Assembly: GCA_964575895.1 (NCBI GenBank)
Contig: CAZNTE010000008.1
Location: 31,569 to 95,568 of the forward strand
Source of the DNA: Gudongella sp964575895
GTDB lineage: Bacteria > Bacillota > Clostridia > Tissierellales > Tissierellaceae
Direction of reading: 5' to 3'
DNA length: 64,000 nucleotides
Shown here: piece after piece, positions 32,302-39,773 of the stretch
Layout of the letters: each line of letters opens with the position of its first letter
Position numbering within the stretch: position 1 is the first letter of the stretch
Notes under the pieces: generated by a model
Database searches by the model: none
The model's input: the letters and a program-made list of their open reading frames with translations, nothing else
What the model was told of the DNA's origin: nothing
Translations under genes and position numbers: made by a program

Positions 32302-33426
32302 ATGATAGATGAAAAGAGAGAAATTGAAAGCAATGTTGGTCACATACAATATGGTATCCTAAATTATCATGTTCTTGAGGGTATGGCTGATTGGGTTAGA
32401 GTTGTAGATAAGAATGGTAAGATTATATTCGCCAATGATGCCATGAAGAAAGCTATGGGTGATGATATTGTGGGTCAACCTTGTTACAAATCTCACAACA
32501 GAGAACAGAAATGTGGTTTTTGCATAACCAGCAAAAGTATAGCAACTGGTGAAATTGTCCAGAAGGAAGAGATAATCAATGGACAGTATTTTTCTGTGAA
32601 AAGTTCTCCTGTAACAGATAATCAAGGTAATATTACTGCAGCAGTTGAAGTTTTTAGAAATGTCACCAGAGAGAGAAAACTTGAATTAGAGTTAATAGAG
32701 AGAAATAAGAAAATAAGCAAAGATTTGCATTTTGCAAGACGGATACAAGAAAAAATTCTTCCTAAGATTGGTGTCATTGATAATCTAAACATTGATTATA
32801 TCTATCAAGCGTCTGAAATGTTAAGTGGAGACATGTTTGATATATTCTATATTGATGAGGCAAATATAGGCATATACATTTGCGATGTAGCAGGTCATGG
32901 AATAGCTGCATCCATGATGACCATGTTTGTAAAACAGACCATGAGGAGCATAAAGGATGAGGTACTAAGCCCGTCTTTAGCCTTGGGAGAATTACACAAA
33001 CGCTTTGGGACCCTAGAGTTGGAAGCTGACAAATATTTTACTATTTTCTACGGAGTATATAACAAGGTAACCCATACATTAACATACTCCAATGCAGGTC
33101 ACAATTGTTATCCAATAAGGTTTAATTCTCAAGAGGTCGAACCTTTAAAAATCAAAGGATATCCAATAACCATGCTTTTTGGTGAAGTTGAGTACAAGGA
33201 GAAAGATGTAAGACTTCACAAAGGCGACAAGATATTACTTTATACAGACGGTATTACAGAAGCAAGAGATCACAATGATATTCAATTTGGCATAGAAGGG
33301 GTTTTGGAAAGTATAAAAAAATACCCTGATAATTTGCTAAAGGAAATAGAAAACAAATTCATAATCCATAGCTGGGGCGAACAAGACGATGATTATGCTC
33401 TAGTTTTAGTAGATGTGGTAGACTAA
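32302..33426 (+). CDS. PAS domain PP2C-type (SpoIIE-like) serine phosphatase
   Basis: A 374-residue signalling phosphatase. A PAS domain (about 22-130) carries a metal-site-like set Cys61, His65, Cys71 and Cys74 (C-x3-H-x5-C-x2-C). A coiled linker (ELELIERNKKISKDL) joins it to a PPM/SpoIIE phosphatase domain (about 160-372) with metal-binding Asp in LSGDMFD, CDVAGHG, YTDGITEA and DDDYALVLV. Such proteins (RsbU/RsbP-like) dephosphorylate anti-sigma antagonists. No rsb genes are adjacent. I chose the ATG at 32302, 8 bases after AGAGG, over the GTG at 32293. Confidence 0.92.
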   Translation: MIDEKREIESNVGHIQYGILNYHVLEGMADWVRVVDKNGKIIFANDAMKKAMGDDIVGQPCYKSHNREQKCGFCITSKSIATGEIVQKEEIINGQYFSVKSSPVTDNQGNITAAVEVFRNVTRERKLELELIERNKKISKDLHFARRIQEKILPKIGVIDNLNIDYIYQASEMLSGDMFDIFYIDEANIGIYICDVAGHGIAASMMTMFVKQTMRSIKDEVLSPSLALGELHKRFGTLELEADKYFTIFYGVYNKVTHTLTYSNAGHNCYPIRFNSQEVEPLKIKGYPITMLFGEVEYKEKDVRLHKGDKILLYTDGITEARDHNDIQFGIEGVLESIKKYPDNLLKEIENKFIIHSWGEQDDDYALVLVDVVD

Positions 33427-33456
33427 CCTAGAATTAATTTTCTAGGTTCTATTTTT
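33425..33456 (+). terminator. terminator after the PAS phosphatase gene
   Basis: AACCTAGAA pairs with TTCTAGGTT around a 6-base loop, followed by TCTATTTTT. The left arm overlaps the stop codon. Confidence 0.8.
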
Positions 33457-33472
33457 AAGAGGGGGGAAAGTT

Positions 33473-34777
33473 ATGAGTATTAGTTTTAATTATGAGCATA
33501 GCTTTATTAAAGACCATGAAGTTGAATTTATGAAACCACTTATTAATGAAGCTCATATTATGCTTCATGATAAAAAAGGTCCTGGGAGTGAATTTACTGG
33601 ATGGGTTGATTTAACAGAAAAATATGATAGGGATGAGTTTAAGAGACTTAAAGAAGTGGGCAGTAGAATTAGAAATAATGCAGATGTTCTTTTAGTAGTT
33701 GGAATAGGGGGTTCATACCTTGGTTCCAGAGCGGTTTTCGAGGCTTTGGTCCATAGCTTTTATAATAGCTTAGATAAAGATTTAAGAAAGACTCCGCAGT
33801 TATATTTTGTTGGTAACAATCTATCGCCAAAGTATTATAAGGAAATTTTCGATGTTATAAGAAACAAGGAAGTTTATGTAAATGTTATATCAAAATCAGG
33901 AACCACTACAGAACCTGCAGTTGCTTTTAGGATAATCAAAAATTTTATGGAAGAAACATACGGCAAAGAGGAGGCTGTGAAAAGAATTGTAGCTACCACT
34001 GACAAAGAAAGAGGTGCTCTAAAGGGTTTAGCAGAAAAAGAAGGCTATGAGACCTTTGTTATTCCTGATGATGTGGGAGGAAGATTCTCAGTATTGACAC
34101 CAGTTGGGCTATTACCCTTATGTGCAGTAGGTGTTGATGTAGATAAACTCCTAGAAGGAGCTCATGATGGTGCAATAGAGTATAGCAATCCTAAACTAGA
34201 GGATAACATTGCATATCAATATGCTGGGATAAGACAGATATTATCAAGAAAGGGAAAGGATATAGAAATACTTGTAAATTACGAACCAGGATTACAATAT
34301 CTTGGGGAATGGTGGAAACAACTTTATGGTGAATCTGAAGGCAAAGATGGTAAGGGGATATTTCCAGCAAGTGTTAACTTTACAGCAGATCTTCATTCAA
34401 TGGGTCAATTAATCCAGGATGGCAAGAGAAATATATTTGAAACATCAATAATTATTCAACCTGGAGATGAAGATATAATAGTCATAGAGGATGAAGATAA
34501 TCTTGATGGTTTGAATTACATAAAAGGAAGATCACTAGGATATATTAACGAAAAAGCATTTCAAGGAACTCTTCTAGCCCATGTGGAAGGAAATGTACCA
34601 AACCTTATAATAACTTTGGATGAAATGAATGAATATAATATGGGTAAATTGCTATACTTCTTTGAAAAAGCATGTGCAATTTCTGGATATGTACAAGGAG
34701 TAAATCCATTTGATCAACCAGGAGTGGAAGCCTACAAGAAAAATATGTTCAAACTATTGGGAAAAGAAGGGTATTAA
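33473..34777 (+). CDS. pgi: glucose-6-phosphate isomerase
   Basis: A 434-residue phosphoglucose isomerase of the short bacterial type. SIS-domain motifs VGIGGSYLGSRAVFEAL, SKSGTTTEPA and GGRFSVLTPVGLLPL are clear, as is the C-terminal family signature NPFDQPGVEAYKKNMFKLLG with the catalytic Lys. It links glycolysis and gluconeogenesis with fructose-6-phosphate for GlmS. It has its own ribosome site (AGAGGGGGGAAAG) between a terminator and the next promoter, so it may be transcribed partly by read-through. Intact. Confidence 0.97.
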   Translation: MSISFNYEHSFIKDHEVEFMKPLINEAHIMLHDKKGPGSEFTGWVDLTEKYDRDEFKRLKEVGSRIRNNADVLLVVGIGGSYLGSRAVFEALVHSFYNSLDKDLRKTPQLYFVGNNLSPKYYKEIFDVIRNKEVYVNVISKSGTTTEPAVAFRIIKNFMEETYGKEEAVKRIVATTDKERGALKGLAEKEGYETFVIPDDVGGRFSVLTPVGLLPLCAVGVDVDKLLEGAHDGAIEYSNPKLEDNIAYQYAGIRQILSRKGKDIEILVNYEPGLQYLGEWWKQLYGESEGKDGKGIFPASVNFTADLHSMGQLIQDGKRNIFETSIIIQPGDEDIIVIEDEDNLDGLNYIKGRSLGYINEKAFQGTLLAHVEGNVPNLIITLDEMNEYNMGKLLYFFEKACAISGYVQGVNPFDQPGVEAYKKNMFKLLGKEGY

Positions 34778-34796
34778 CTTGTTTTTTTAAAAGGAT

Positions 34797-34805
34797 TGAT
34801 ATAAT
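34797..34805 (+). promoter_or_regulatory. extended -10 promoter of the crotonase gene
   Basis: TGATATAAT (TG, one base, TATAAT) 22 bases before the TTG start. A weak TTGTTT lies upstream with short spacing. Confidence 0.5.
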
Positions 34806-34826
34806 ATAGTCAATGGGGGTGATCTT

Positions 34827-35606
34827 TTGGAATTTAAAAATATATTATTTTCAAAAGAAGATAAAATTGCTTATGTAACAATGAACAGAGAGGAATCACT
34901 CAATGCTTTGAATACAGATACCATCAAAGAGTTGGATAGGGTCCTGGATCTTATTCAAGAAGATGATGATATTTATTTGTTCATACTTACAGGAAAGGGA
35001 AGAGCTTTTGTAGCAGGGGCTGACATTCTGGAAATGAAAGATCTGAATTCAGAAGAAGCTAGAAAGTTTGCAGACGTAGGTCAAAGAGTATTTAGAAAGA
35101 TAGAATTAATGGAAAAGCCATCCATCGCTGCAGTAAATGGATTTGCACTTGGTGGAGGTTGTGAGCTTTCTATGGCATGTGATATAAGAATCGCATCCAA
35201 TAAAGCCAAATTCGGACAACCAGAAACCGGATTAGGGGTTACACCTGGATTTAGTGGAACTAATAGATTATCAAGATTAGTTGGGCTTGCAAAGGCAAAG
35301 GAACTTATTTTCACCTGTGATATTATCGGGGCAGACGAAGCCTTGCGATTAGGTCTTGTCAATATGGTTGTAGATGTAGAAGAACTTTTAGATAAAGCTA
35401 AGGAAATGGCAAATAAGATTACTTCCAAAGGCCAATTTGCTATAAGATATTCTAAAACAGCCATAAATAGAAGCTTTGAAACTGATATAGAAACTGGGAA
35501 TTTAATAGAGAAGGATTTGTTTGGATTGTGTTTTGCAACCGAGGATCAACGAGAAGGTATGACATCCTTTGTTGAAAAGAGGAAACCTAATTTTAAATTA
35601 AAATAA
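34827..35606 (+). CDS. crt: enoyl-CoA hydratase (crotonase family)
   Basis: A 259-residue crotonase-fold enzyme. The oxyanion hole segment AGADILEM, both catalytic glutamates (GGGCELSMACDIRIAS and QPETGLGVTPGFSGTNRL) and the C-terminal trimerisation tail are present. The usual PGFGGTQ loop reads PGFSGTN, a mild substitution. Followed 15 bases later by a 3-hydroxyacyl-CoA dehydrogenase, so it most likely hydrates crotonyl-CoA in a butyryl-CoA pathway with the acyl-CoA dehydrogenase at 26 kb. The start is TTG at 34827 behind GGGGGTGATC. Confidence 0.93.
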   Translation: MEFKNILFSKEDKIAYVTMNREESLNALNTDTIKELDRVLDLIQEDDDIYLFILTGKGRAFVAGADILEMKDLNSEEARKFADVGQRVFRKIELMEKPSIAAVNGFALGGGCELSMACDIRIASNKAKFGQPETGLGVTPGFSGTNRLSRLVGLAKAKELIFTCDIIGADEALRLGLVNMVVDVEELLDKAKEMANKITSKGQFAIRYSKTAINRSFETDIETGNLIEKDLFGLCFATEDQREGMTSFVEKRKPNFKLK

Positions 35607-35621
35607 ATGGGAGGTGCTTTA

Positions 35622-36470
35622 ATGAATAAGGTAAGTATATTGGGAAGAGGAACAATGGCATTGGGAATTGTTCAGATATTTGCAGAAAGAGATTATGAAG
35701 TAAAGGTTTGGGTTAGATCAATAGATAGTGAGAATCCAAGAGGAAGTATAGCACCAATAGCAAAGACATTGGAAAAGTTAGTTGCCAAGGAGAGAATTAC
35801 TACAGAAAGAATGGAAAAGACCCTATCTAATATTACCATAACAACAAATCTTGAGGATGTATCAGATAGCGATCTAGTAATAGAGGCAATATCAGAGGAT
35901 ATGAATGTAAAGAAGGAGACCTTTGGGAAATTAGATAAGATGTGTAAGGAAGATGCAATTCTAGCAACAAATACATCATCATTATCCATAACAGAAATAG
36001 GAAACTCAACCAGTAGACCAGATAAGGTAATAGGAATGCATTTCTTTAACCCAGTACCATTGATGAAACTAGTTGAAGTAATAAAAGGATTAGCAACATC
36101 AGATGAGACCTTGGAAAAGATAGTAGACTTATCAAAGAATCTAGATAAGACACCAGTTGAGGTAGAAGAAGCACCAGGGTTTGTAGTAAACAGAATACTT
36201 ATACCAATGATAAATGAAGCAGTGGGAATTTTGGCAGATGGAGTAGCAACAGCCCAGGATATAGATGAAGCCATGAAACTGGGAGCAAATCACCCAATAG
36301 GACCTTTGGCATTGGGAGATTTAGTAGGACTAGATGTATGTTTGGCAATAATGGATGTAATGTATTCAGAGTTCCAGGATCCAAAATACAGAGCTCACCC
36401 ACTATTAAGAAAGATGGTGAGGGGAAATCTTCTTGGAAGAAAAACTAAAGAAGGATTTTTTAAATATTAA
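35622..36470 (+). CDS. hbd: 3-hydroxybutyryl-CoA dehydrogenase, predicted NADP-preferring
   Basis: A 282-residue hydroxyacyl-CoA dehydrogenase. NTSSLSITEI, IGMHFFNPVPLMKLVEVI (catalytic His) and EAPGFVVNRILIPMINEAVG are typical. The Rossmann loop is G8-R-G10-T-M-A13, so the third glycine is Ala, and the residue after strand 2 that binds the NAD ribose, normally Asp, is Arg32-Ser33 in VWVRS; both changes favour NADP(H). About two extra residues follow. I chose the ATG at 35622 after GGAGGTG; the ATG at 35607 directly after the crt stop lacks a ribosome site. No thiolase gene is nearby. Confidence 0.92.
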   Translation: MNKVSILGRGTMALGIVQIFAERDYEVKVWVRSIDSENPRGSIAPIAKTLEKLVAKERITTERMEKTLSNITITTNLEDVSDSDLVIEAISEDMNVKKETFGKLDKMCKEDAILATNTSSLSITEIGNSTSRPDKVIGMHFFNPVPLMKLVEVIKGLATSDETLEKIVDLSKNLDKTPVEVEEAPGFVVNRILIPMINEAVGILADGVATAQDIDEAMKLGANHPIGPLALGDLVGLDVCLAIMDVMYSEFQDPKYRAHPLLRKMVRGNLLGRKTKEGFFKY

Positions 36471-36472
36471 GC

Positions 36473-36501
36473 TTGACAGCTAGTACAATTTATGATATTT
36501 T
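36473..36501 (+). promoter_or_regulatory. promoter of the riboswitch-antiporter unit
   Basis: TTGACA at 36473-36478, a 17-base spacer and TATTTT at 36496-36501, just ahead of the aptamer. Confidence 0.7.
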
Positions 36502-36504
36502 ATA

Positions 36505-36600
36505 CTGGTTAGAGGGAGTAACTGCCACATTTGTGGAACTTAAGTCGTCAATAACGGATGATATCCCGGCTTAAGTGATTAATTCGTGTGAGACTCTACA
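36505..36600 (+). promoter_or_regulatory. yybP-ykoY (Mn2+-sensing) riboswitch
   Basis: The aptamer shows the conserved 5' GGGAGTAAC-type segment at 36514, the AAGTCGTCAATA...CCCGGCTTAAGT stem-loop pair (36541-36577) seen in Bacillus yybP-ykoY RNAs, and the closing GTGAGACTCTA. P1 is formed by TAGAG (36510-36514) and CTCTA (36594-36598). It lies between a good promoter and a terminator that shares the P1 3' strand, so ligand binding should prevent termination. Ligand assignment to Mn2+ rests on the established class. Confidence 0.9.
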
Positions 36601-36627
36601 ATTCAAATGGATTGTAGAGTTTTTTTA
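36593..36627 (+). terminator. riboswitch-controlled terminator
   Basis: ACTCTACAAT (36593-36602) pairs with ATTGTAGAGT (36611-36620), followed by T7. The left arm contains the P1 strand of the aptamer, so the two structures exclude each other. Confidence 0.9.
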
Positions 36628-36655
36628 TGCCTACAACCTAAAAAGGAGAATGATA

Positions 36656-37660
36656 ATGGATTTATTTATTTCAGAATTTATTGGCACATTACCTACGTTG
36701 CTTGTTTTATTAGTAATAGTAGGATCACTATTTACTCTTAGTAAGGGAGCAGACACCTTAGTGGATGAGGCAGTTAATATTGCAACAACATTAAAAATCC
36801 CAAAGGCTATTATTGGAGCAACAATAGTATCTCTTGGAACAACTTTACCAGAACTATCAGTATCAACTCTAGCAGCGATTAATGGAAATCCCGATTTAGC
36901 ATTGGGAAATGCAGTGGGATCAGTAATAGTTAATACAAGTTTAATAATTGGTATATCAGCTATGTTAAAGCCCATTAAACTAGATCTTGAAAGCATAAAA
37001 GTACAAGGCTGGTTAAAAATTATTTCTGCTATTATGTTAATCCTTCTTTCAATGCCAATATTCTACAAAAATGGTATAGGTAGAGTTTCTCAATTAACTG
37101 GATTTTTCTTTATGCTAGTATTAGTTACCTATTTATATTGGTCTTTTAAACAAGGAGACAAAACAATTGATGCTAATGGTAGTGAAAATCCTAAGAAGTT
37201 GAAGGCAAGGAGTATAATTAAGCTGGTATTAGGTATGGCAGTAGTAATAATTTCATCAAAGATACTAATACCCGCTGTGGAAATAACAGCTCTAAAAATA
37301 GGAATCCCTCAAAGTATCATAGCTGCTACCTTAGTAGCATTTGGAACAAGCCTTCCTGAACTTACAACCAGTGTTAAAGCTGTATTAAAAGGTCATGGTG
37401 ACCTAGCTGTAGGCAATGTAATTGGTGCAGATATTTTAAATATCCTATTTGTAATAGGAGCTTCGGCAGCTGTAACATCTGGAGGATTAGTAGTTCCAGA
37501 AATGTTCTATAGATTACACTTTCCAATTATGGGAATTGTTTTAATGATTTTCAGATATGTGACACTAAATAAAGGATCAATGATTAGAAGAAGAGAAGGA
37601 CTATTGTTATTCACGTTTTATCTAGTATATCTAGGATTAAATATGACTAATGTAATATAG
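36656..37660 (+). CDS. calcium/sodium antiporter family (CaCA) cation exchanger
   Basis: A 334-residue membrane protein with ten hydrophobic segments and the two inverted alpha repeats of the CaCA superfamily: GATIVSLGTTLPELSVSTLA with GNAVGSVIVN, and AATLVAFGTSLPELTTSVKA with GNVIGADILN. It exchanges a divalent cation for Na+ or H+. The yybP-ykoY riboswitch in its leader predicts induction by Mn2+, so it may export Mn2+ or Ca2+. The frame is open from 36575 inside the riboswitch, but AAAGGAGA at 36642-36649 supports ATG at 36656. Confidence 0.93.
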   Translation: MDLFISEFIGTLPTLLVLLVIVGSLFTLSKGADTLVDEAVNIATTLKIPKAIIGATIVSLGTTLPELSVSTLAAINGNPDLALGNAVGSVIVNTSLIIGISAMLKPIKLDLESIKVQGWLKIISAIMLILLSMPIFYKNGIGRVSQLTGFFFMLVLVTYLYWSFKQGDKTIDANGSENPKKLKARSIIKLVLGMAVVIISSKILIPAVEITALKIGIPQSIIAATLVAFGTSLPELTTSVKAVLKGHGDLAVGNVIGADILNILFVIGASAAVTSGGLVVPEMFYRLHFPIMGIVLMIFRYVTLNKGSMIRRREGLLLFTFYLVYLGLNMTNVI

Positions 37661-37661
37661 C

Positions 37662-37712
37662 AATATCCCCCTTTATAGAAAGATATTATTCTATAAAGGG
37701 GGATATTTTTTA
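37662..37712 (+). terminator. terminator after the cation exchanger
   Basis: A perfect 19-bp stem (AATATCCCCCTTTATAGAA and its complement) is followed by T6 on the plus strand. It lies between convergent genes and may also slow minus-strand transcripts from murC. Confidence 0.92.
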
Positions 37713-37724
37713 ACTTATTTTTAC

Positions 37725-39134
37725 TTAAATAATTTCTTTTATTTCAGATTTATATCTATTTAATAAATTATGACCTACTTGATAAATATTTCCAGCACCC
37801 ATGGTAATAACTGTATCATGATTTCTTGCTTCATAAAGAATGAAATCCTCTATTTCTTTAAAGGAGCCAAGGTAAAGGGAGTCAATTCCTCTTCTCTTGA
37901 TTAGATTTGCCAAGTCTCTTGAATGAACTTCACCATTATCTAATTCTCTAGCTGCATATATATCAGCAATAATTACCCTATCTGCATCAGTAAAAGCTTC
38001 TGAGAAACTATCAAGAAGGGCTTTAGTTCTTGTAAAGGTATGAGGTTGAAAAATGCAAAATACTTTTTCCTTTGTGGAATTTCTAACCGCTGAAAGAGAG
38101 GCCTTAATCTCAGTGGGATGATGTGCATAATCGTCGATAATTCTAACATTGCCCAGGTAGCCTTTTAATTCCAATCTCCTATGAACACCAGTGTAACTTG
38201 TAATTTTATCCATAATAAGTTCCTTATTAACATTTATGTAATATGAAGCAGCAATGGCAGCTAAGGAATTATATACATTATGAATTCCCATTACAGATAG
38301 CTTAATGTTTCCTTCAAAGACATCTTTGATATAAAGGTCAAATGATGGATACCCAGCCAAGTCAAATTGTATGTTTCGAGCTACATAATCAGCAGTATTT
38401 TCTACACCAATAGTTACTAATTTAGATTTTGCAACTTCTGTTAGCTTCTTGACTTGAGGGTCATCAATATTTGCAATCAGTGTATCTTCTTCTTTTAAAT
38501 TGTTTATATATTTCATAAAGGTATCAGTTATATGGTCTATACTTTTAAAGAAATCAAGATGATCTTCATCTATGTTTAGAACTACAGCAATGCTTGGGAA
38601 ATATTTTAGAATATTTGCTTTGTATTCACATGCTTCAGTTAAAAGATAATTATCGGAGCCTAATTTTACATTTCCACCAATATCATCCAATTCACCACCT
38701 AGAAGAATTGTGGGGTTTAGATCAGAATGATTGATAATAGTTGCTAACATACTGGTTGTTGTAGTTTTACCGTGAGTACCTGATACTGCTATGGAATGAT
38801 TGTAATTTTTCATTATTGCACCCAGGAAGGATGCTCGATCAACTACAGGAACATTTAAAGACCTTGCAGCAATTAATTCAATATTATCATTAGAAATTGC
38901 ATCAGTATATATTACTAAATCAGCACCTAATACATTTTCAATGTTATGTCCAATATATATTCTAGCACCAATATTTTTCAAATGTTCAACAATGCTACTA
39001 TTACTTGAATCAGTGCCACTTACAAAATATCCTTTACTAATTAAAATTTCAGCTAGACCACTCATACTAATTCCGCCTATACCTATGAAGTGAACGTGAT
39101 TATATGATCTATCATTTAAGTTAAACTCAAACAT
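37725..39134 (-). CDS. murC: UDP-N-acetylmuramate--L-alanine ligase
   Basis: A 469-residue Mur ligase that adds the first amino acid of the peptidoglycan stem peptide. The N-terminal VHFIGIGGISMSGLAEIL, the ATP loop SGTHGKTTTTSM, the NIDEDHLDFF metal region, and HHPTEIKASL near residue 335 identify MurC. Length is standard. It is divergent from spoVG, as in other Clostridia. Ribosome site AGGAGGAAA is strong. It works with GlmS, GlmU and the racemase family protein in cell-wall precursor supply. Confidence 0.97.
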   Translation of the reverse strand: MFEFNLNDRSYNHVHFIGIGGISMSGLAEILISKGYFVSGTDSSNSSIVEHLKNIGARIYIGHNIENVLGADLVIYTDAISNDNIELIAARSLNVPVVDRASFLGAIMKNYNHSIAVSGTHGKTTTTSMLATIINHSDLNPTILLGGELDDIGGNVKLGSDNYLLTEACEYKANILKYFPSIAVVLNIDEDHLDFFKSIDHITDTFMKYINNLKEEDTLIANIDDPQVKKLTEVAKSKLVTIGVENTADYVARNIQFDLAGYPSFDLYIKDVFEGNIKLSVMGIHNVYNSLAAIAASYYINVNKELIMDKITSYTGVHRRLELKGYLGNVRIIDDYAHHPTEIKASLSAVRNSTKEKVFCIFQPHTFTRTKALLDSFSEAFTDADRVIIADIYAARELDNGEVHSRDLANLIKRRGIDSLYLGSFKEIEDFILYEARNHDTVITMGAGNIYQVGHNLLNRYKSEIKEII

Positions 39135-39171
39135 TTATTTTCCTCCTGAACGGGTAATTTACATAAAAAAT

Positions 39172-39218
39172 CCAACATCAAATAATTCAATTGTTGGCAT
39201 CATTGATTGATTATATCA
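39172..39218 (-). promoter_or_regulatory. murC promoter and leader inverted repeat
   Basis: On the minus strand TGATATAAT (39218-39210) is an extended -10. Within the expected 5' leader, CCAACA (39172-39177) and TGTTGG (39192-39197) form an inverted repeat, possibly a regulatory hairpin. No -35 consensus is seen. Confidence 0.45.
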
Positions 39219-39297
39219 TACCAAAAAAAATAATAAAGGACAAATATCTAAAAAATTATAAAAAAACTATATTTTTACAGTAATTTTATAAAAAAAA

Positions 39298-39326
39298 GAA
39301 GGAATTTTCAAATAAATGTAGAATAA
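39298..39326 (+). promoter_or_regulatory. sigma-H-type promoter of spoVG
   Basis: GAAGGAATT at 39298-39306, an 11-base spacer and GTAGAATAA at 39318-39326 match the Bacillus sigma-H consensus (RnAGGAwWW, RnnGAATww) at every defined position. In Bacillus subtilis spoVG is a classic sigma-H gene. Confidence 0.75.
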
Positions 39327-39370
39327 ATAATAGTAAATGTAAGTGTCACGTCAAGGAAGGTGGTGAGACT

Positions 39371-39634
39371 ATGAAGATTACAGACGTAAGGGTAAGAAAA
39401 GTTACTGAGGAAGGCAAGATGAAAGCGATTGTTTCCGTTACTTTTGATGACGAATTTGTAGTACATGATATTAAGGTTATCGAAGGTCAAAACGGACTAT
39501 TTATTGCTATGCCCAGTAGAAAAATGGCAGATGGTGAATTTAGAGACATTGCTCACCCAATAAATGCCACCACTAGGCAGAAAATTCAAGAAGCGGTTTT
39601 TGCTGAGTATGAAAAATCTTTGGCAGCAGAGTAG
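39371..39634 (+). CDS. spoVG: regulator SpoVG
   Basis: An 87-residue RNA/DNA-binding regulator. The full family pattern is present: MKITDVRVRKV, VSVTFDDEFVVHDIKVIEG and the core FIAMPSRKM, then FRDIAHPI. SpoVG affects septation, sporulation and virulence traits in different Firmicutes and is also kept in non-sporulating species. It lies upstream of glmU, as in Bacillus, and has a sigma-H-type promoter. Ribosome site GGTGGTGA. A terminator follows, so glmU is probably transcribed separately as well. Confidence 0.97.
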   Translation: MKITDVRVRKVTEEGKMKAIVSVTFDDEFVVHDIKVIEGQNGLFIAMPSRKMADGEFRDIAHPINATTRQKIQEAVFAEYEKSLAAE

Positions 39635-39660
39635 AAGAGCCCACCGGGCTCTTTTGCTTT
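39635..39660 (+). terminator. terminator after spoVG
   Basis: AGAGCCC-ACC-GGGCTCT hairpin followed by TTT and further T-rich sequence directly after the stop. Confidence 0.85.
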
Positions 39661-39773
39661 CTTTGAGAATAATAATACTTGTTTTTATTCAATATAAATC
39701 TTAAATTTCTATAGACTTATAAGCCAAATGGGTTAAAATAGTATGGAGGGAATAAAAAAGAGGTGAATAGATT

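Noticed and set aside
34827..35606. PGFSGTN in the crotonase as a sign of lost activity
   Set aside because: Both catalytic Glu residues and the oxyanion segment are intact; Gly-to-Ser in this loop is a mild change.
36575..36655. N-terminal extension of the cation exchanger starting at 36575
   Set aside because: It would be translated from within the riboswitch and its terminator, has no ribosome site, and is not family-like.
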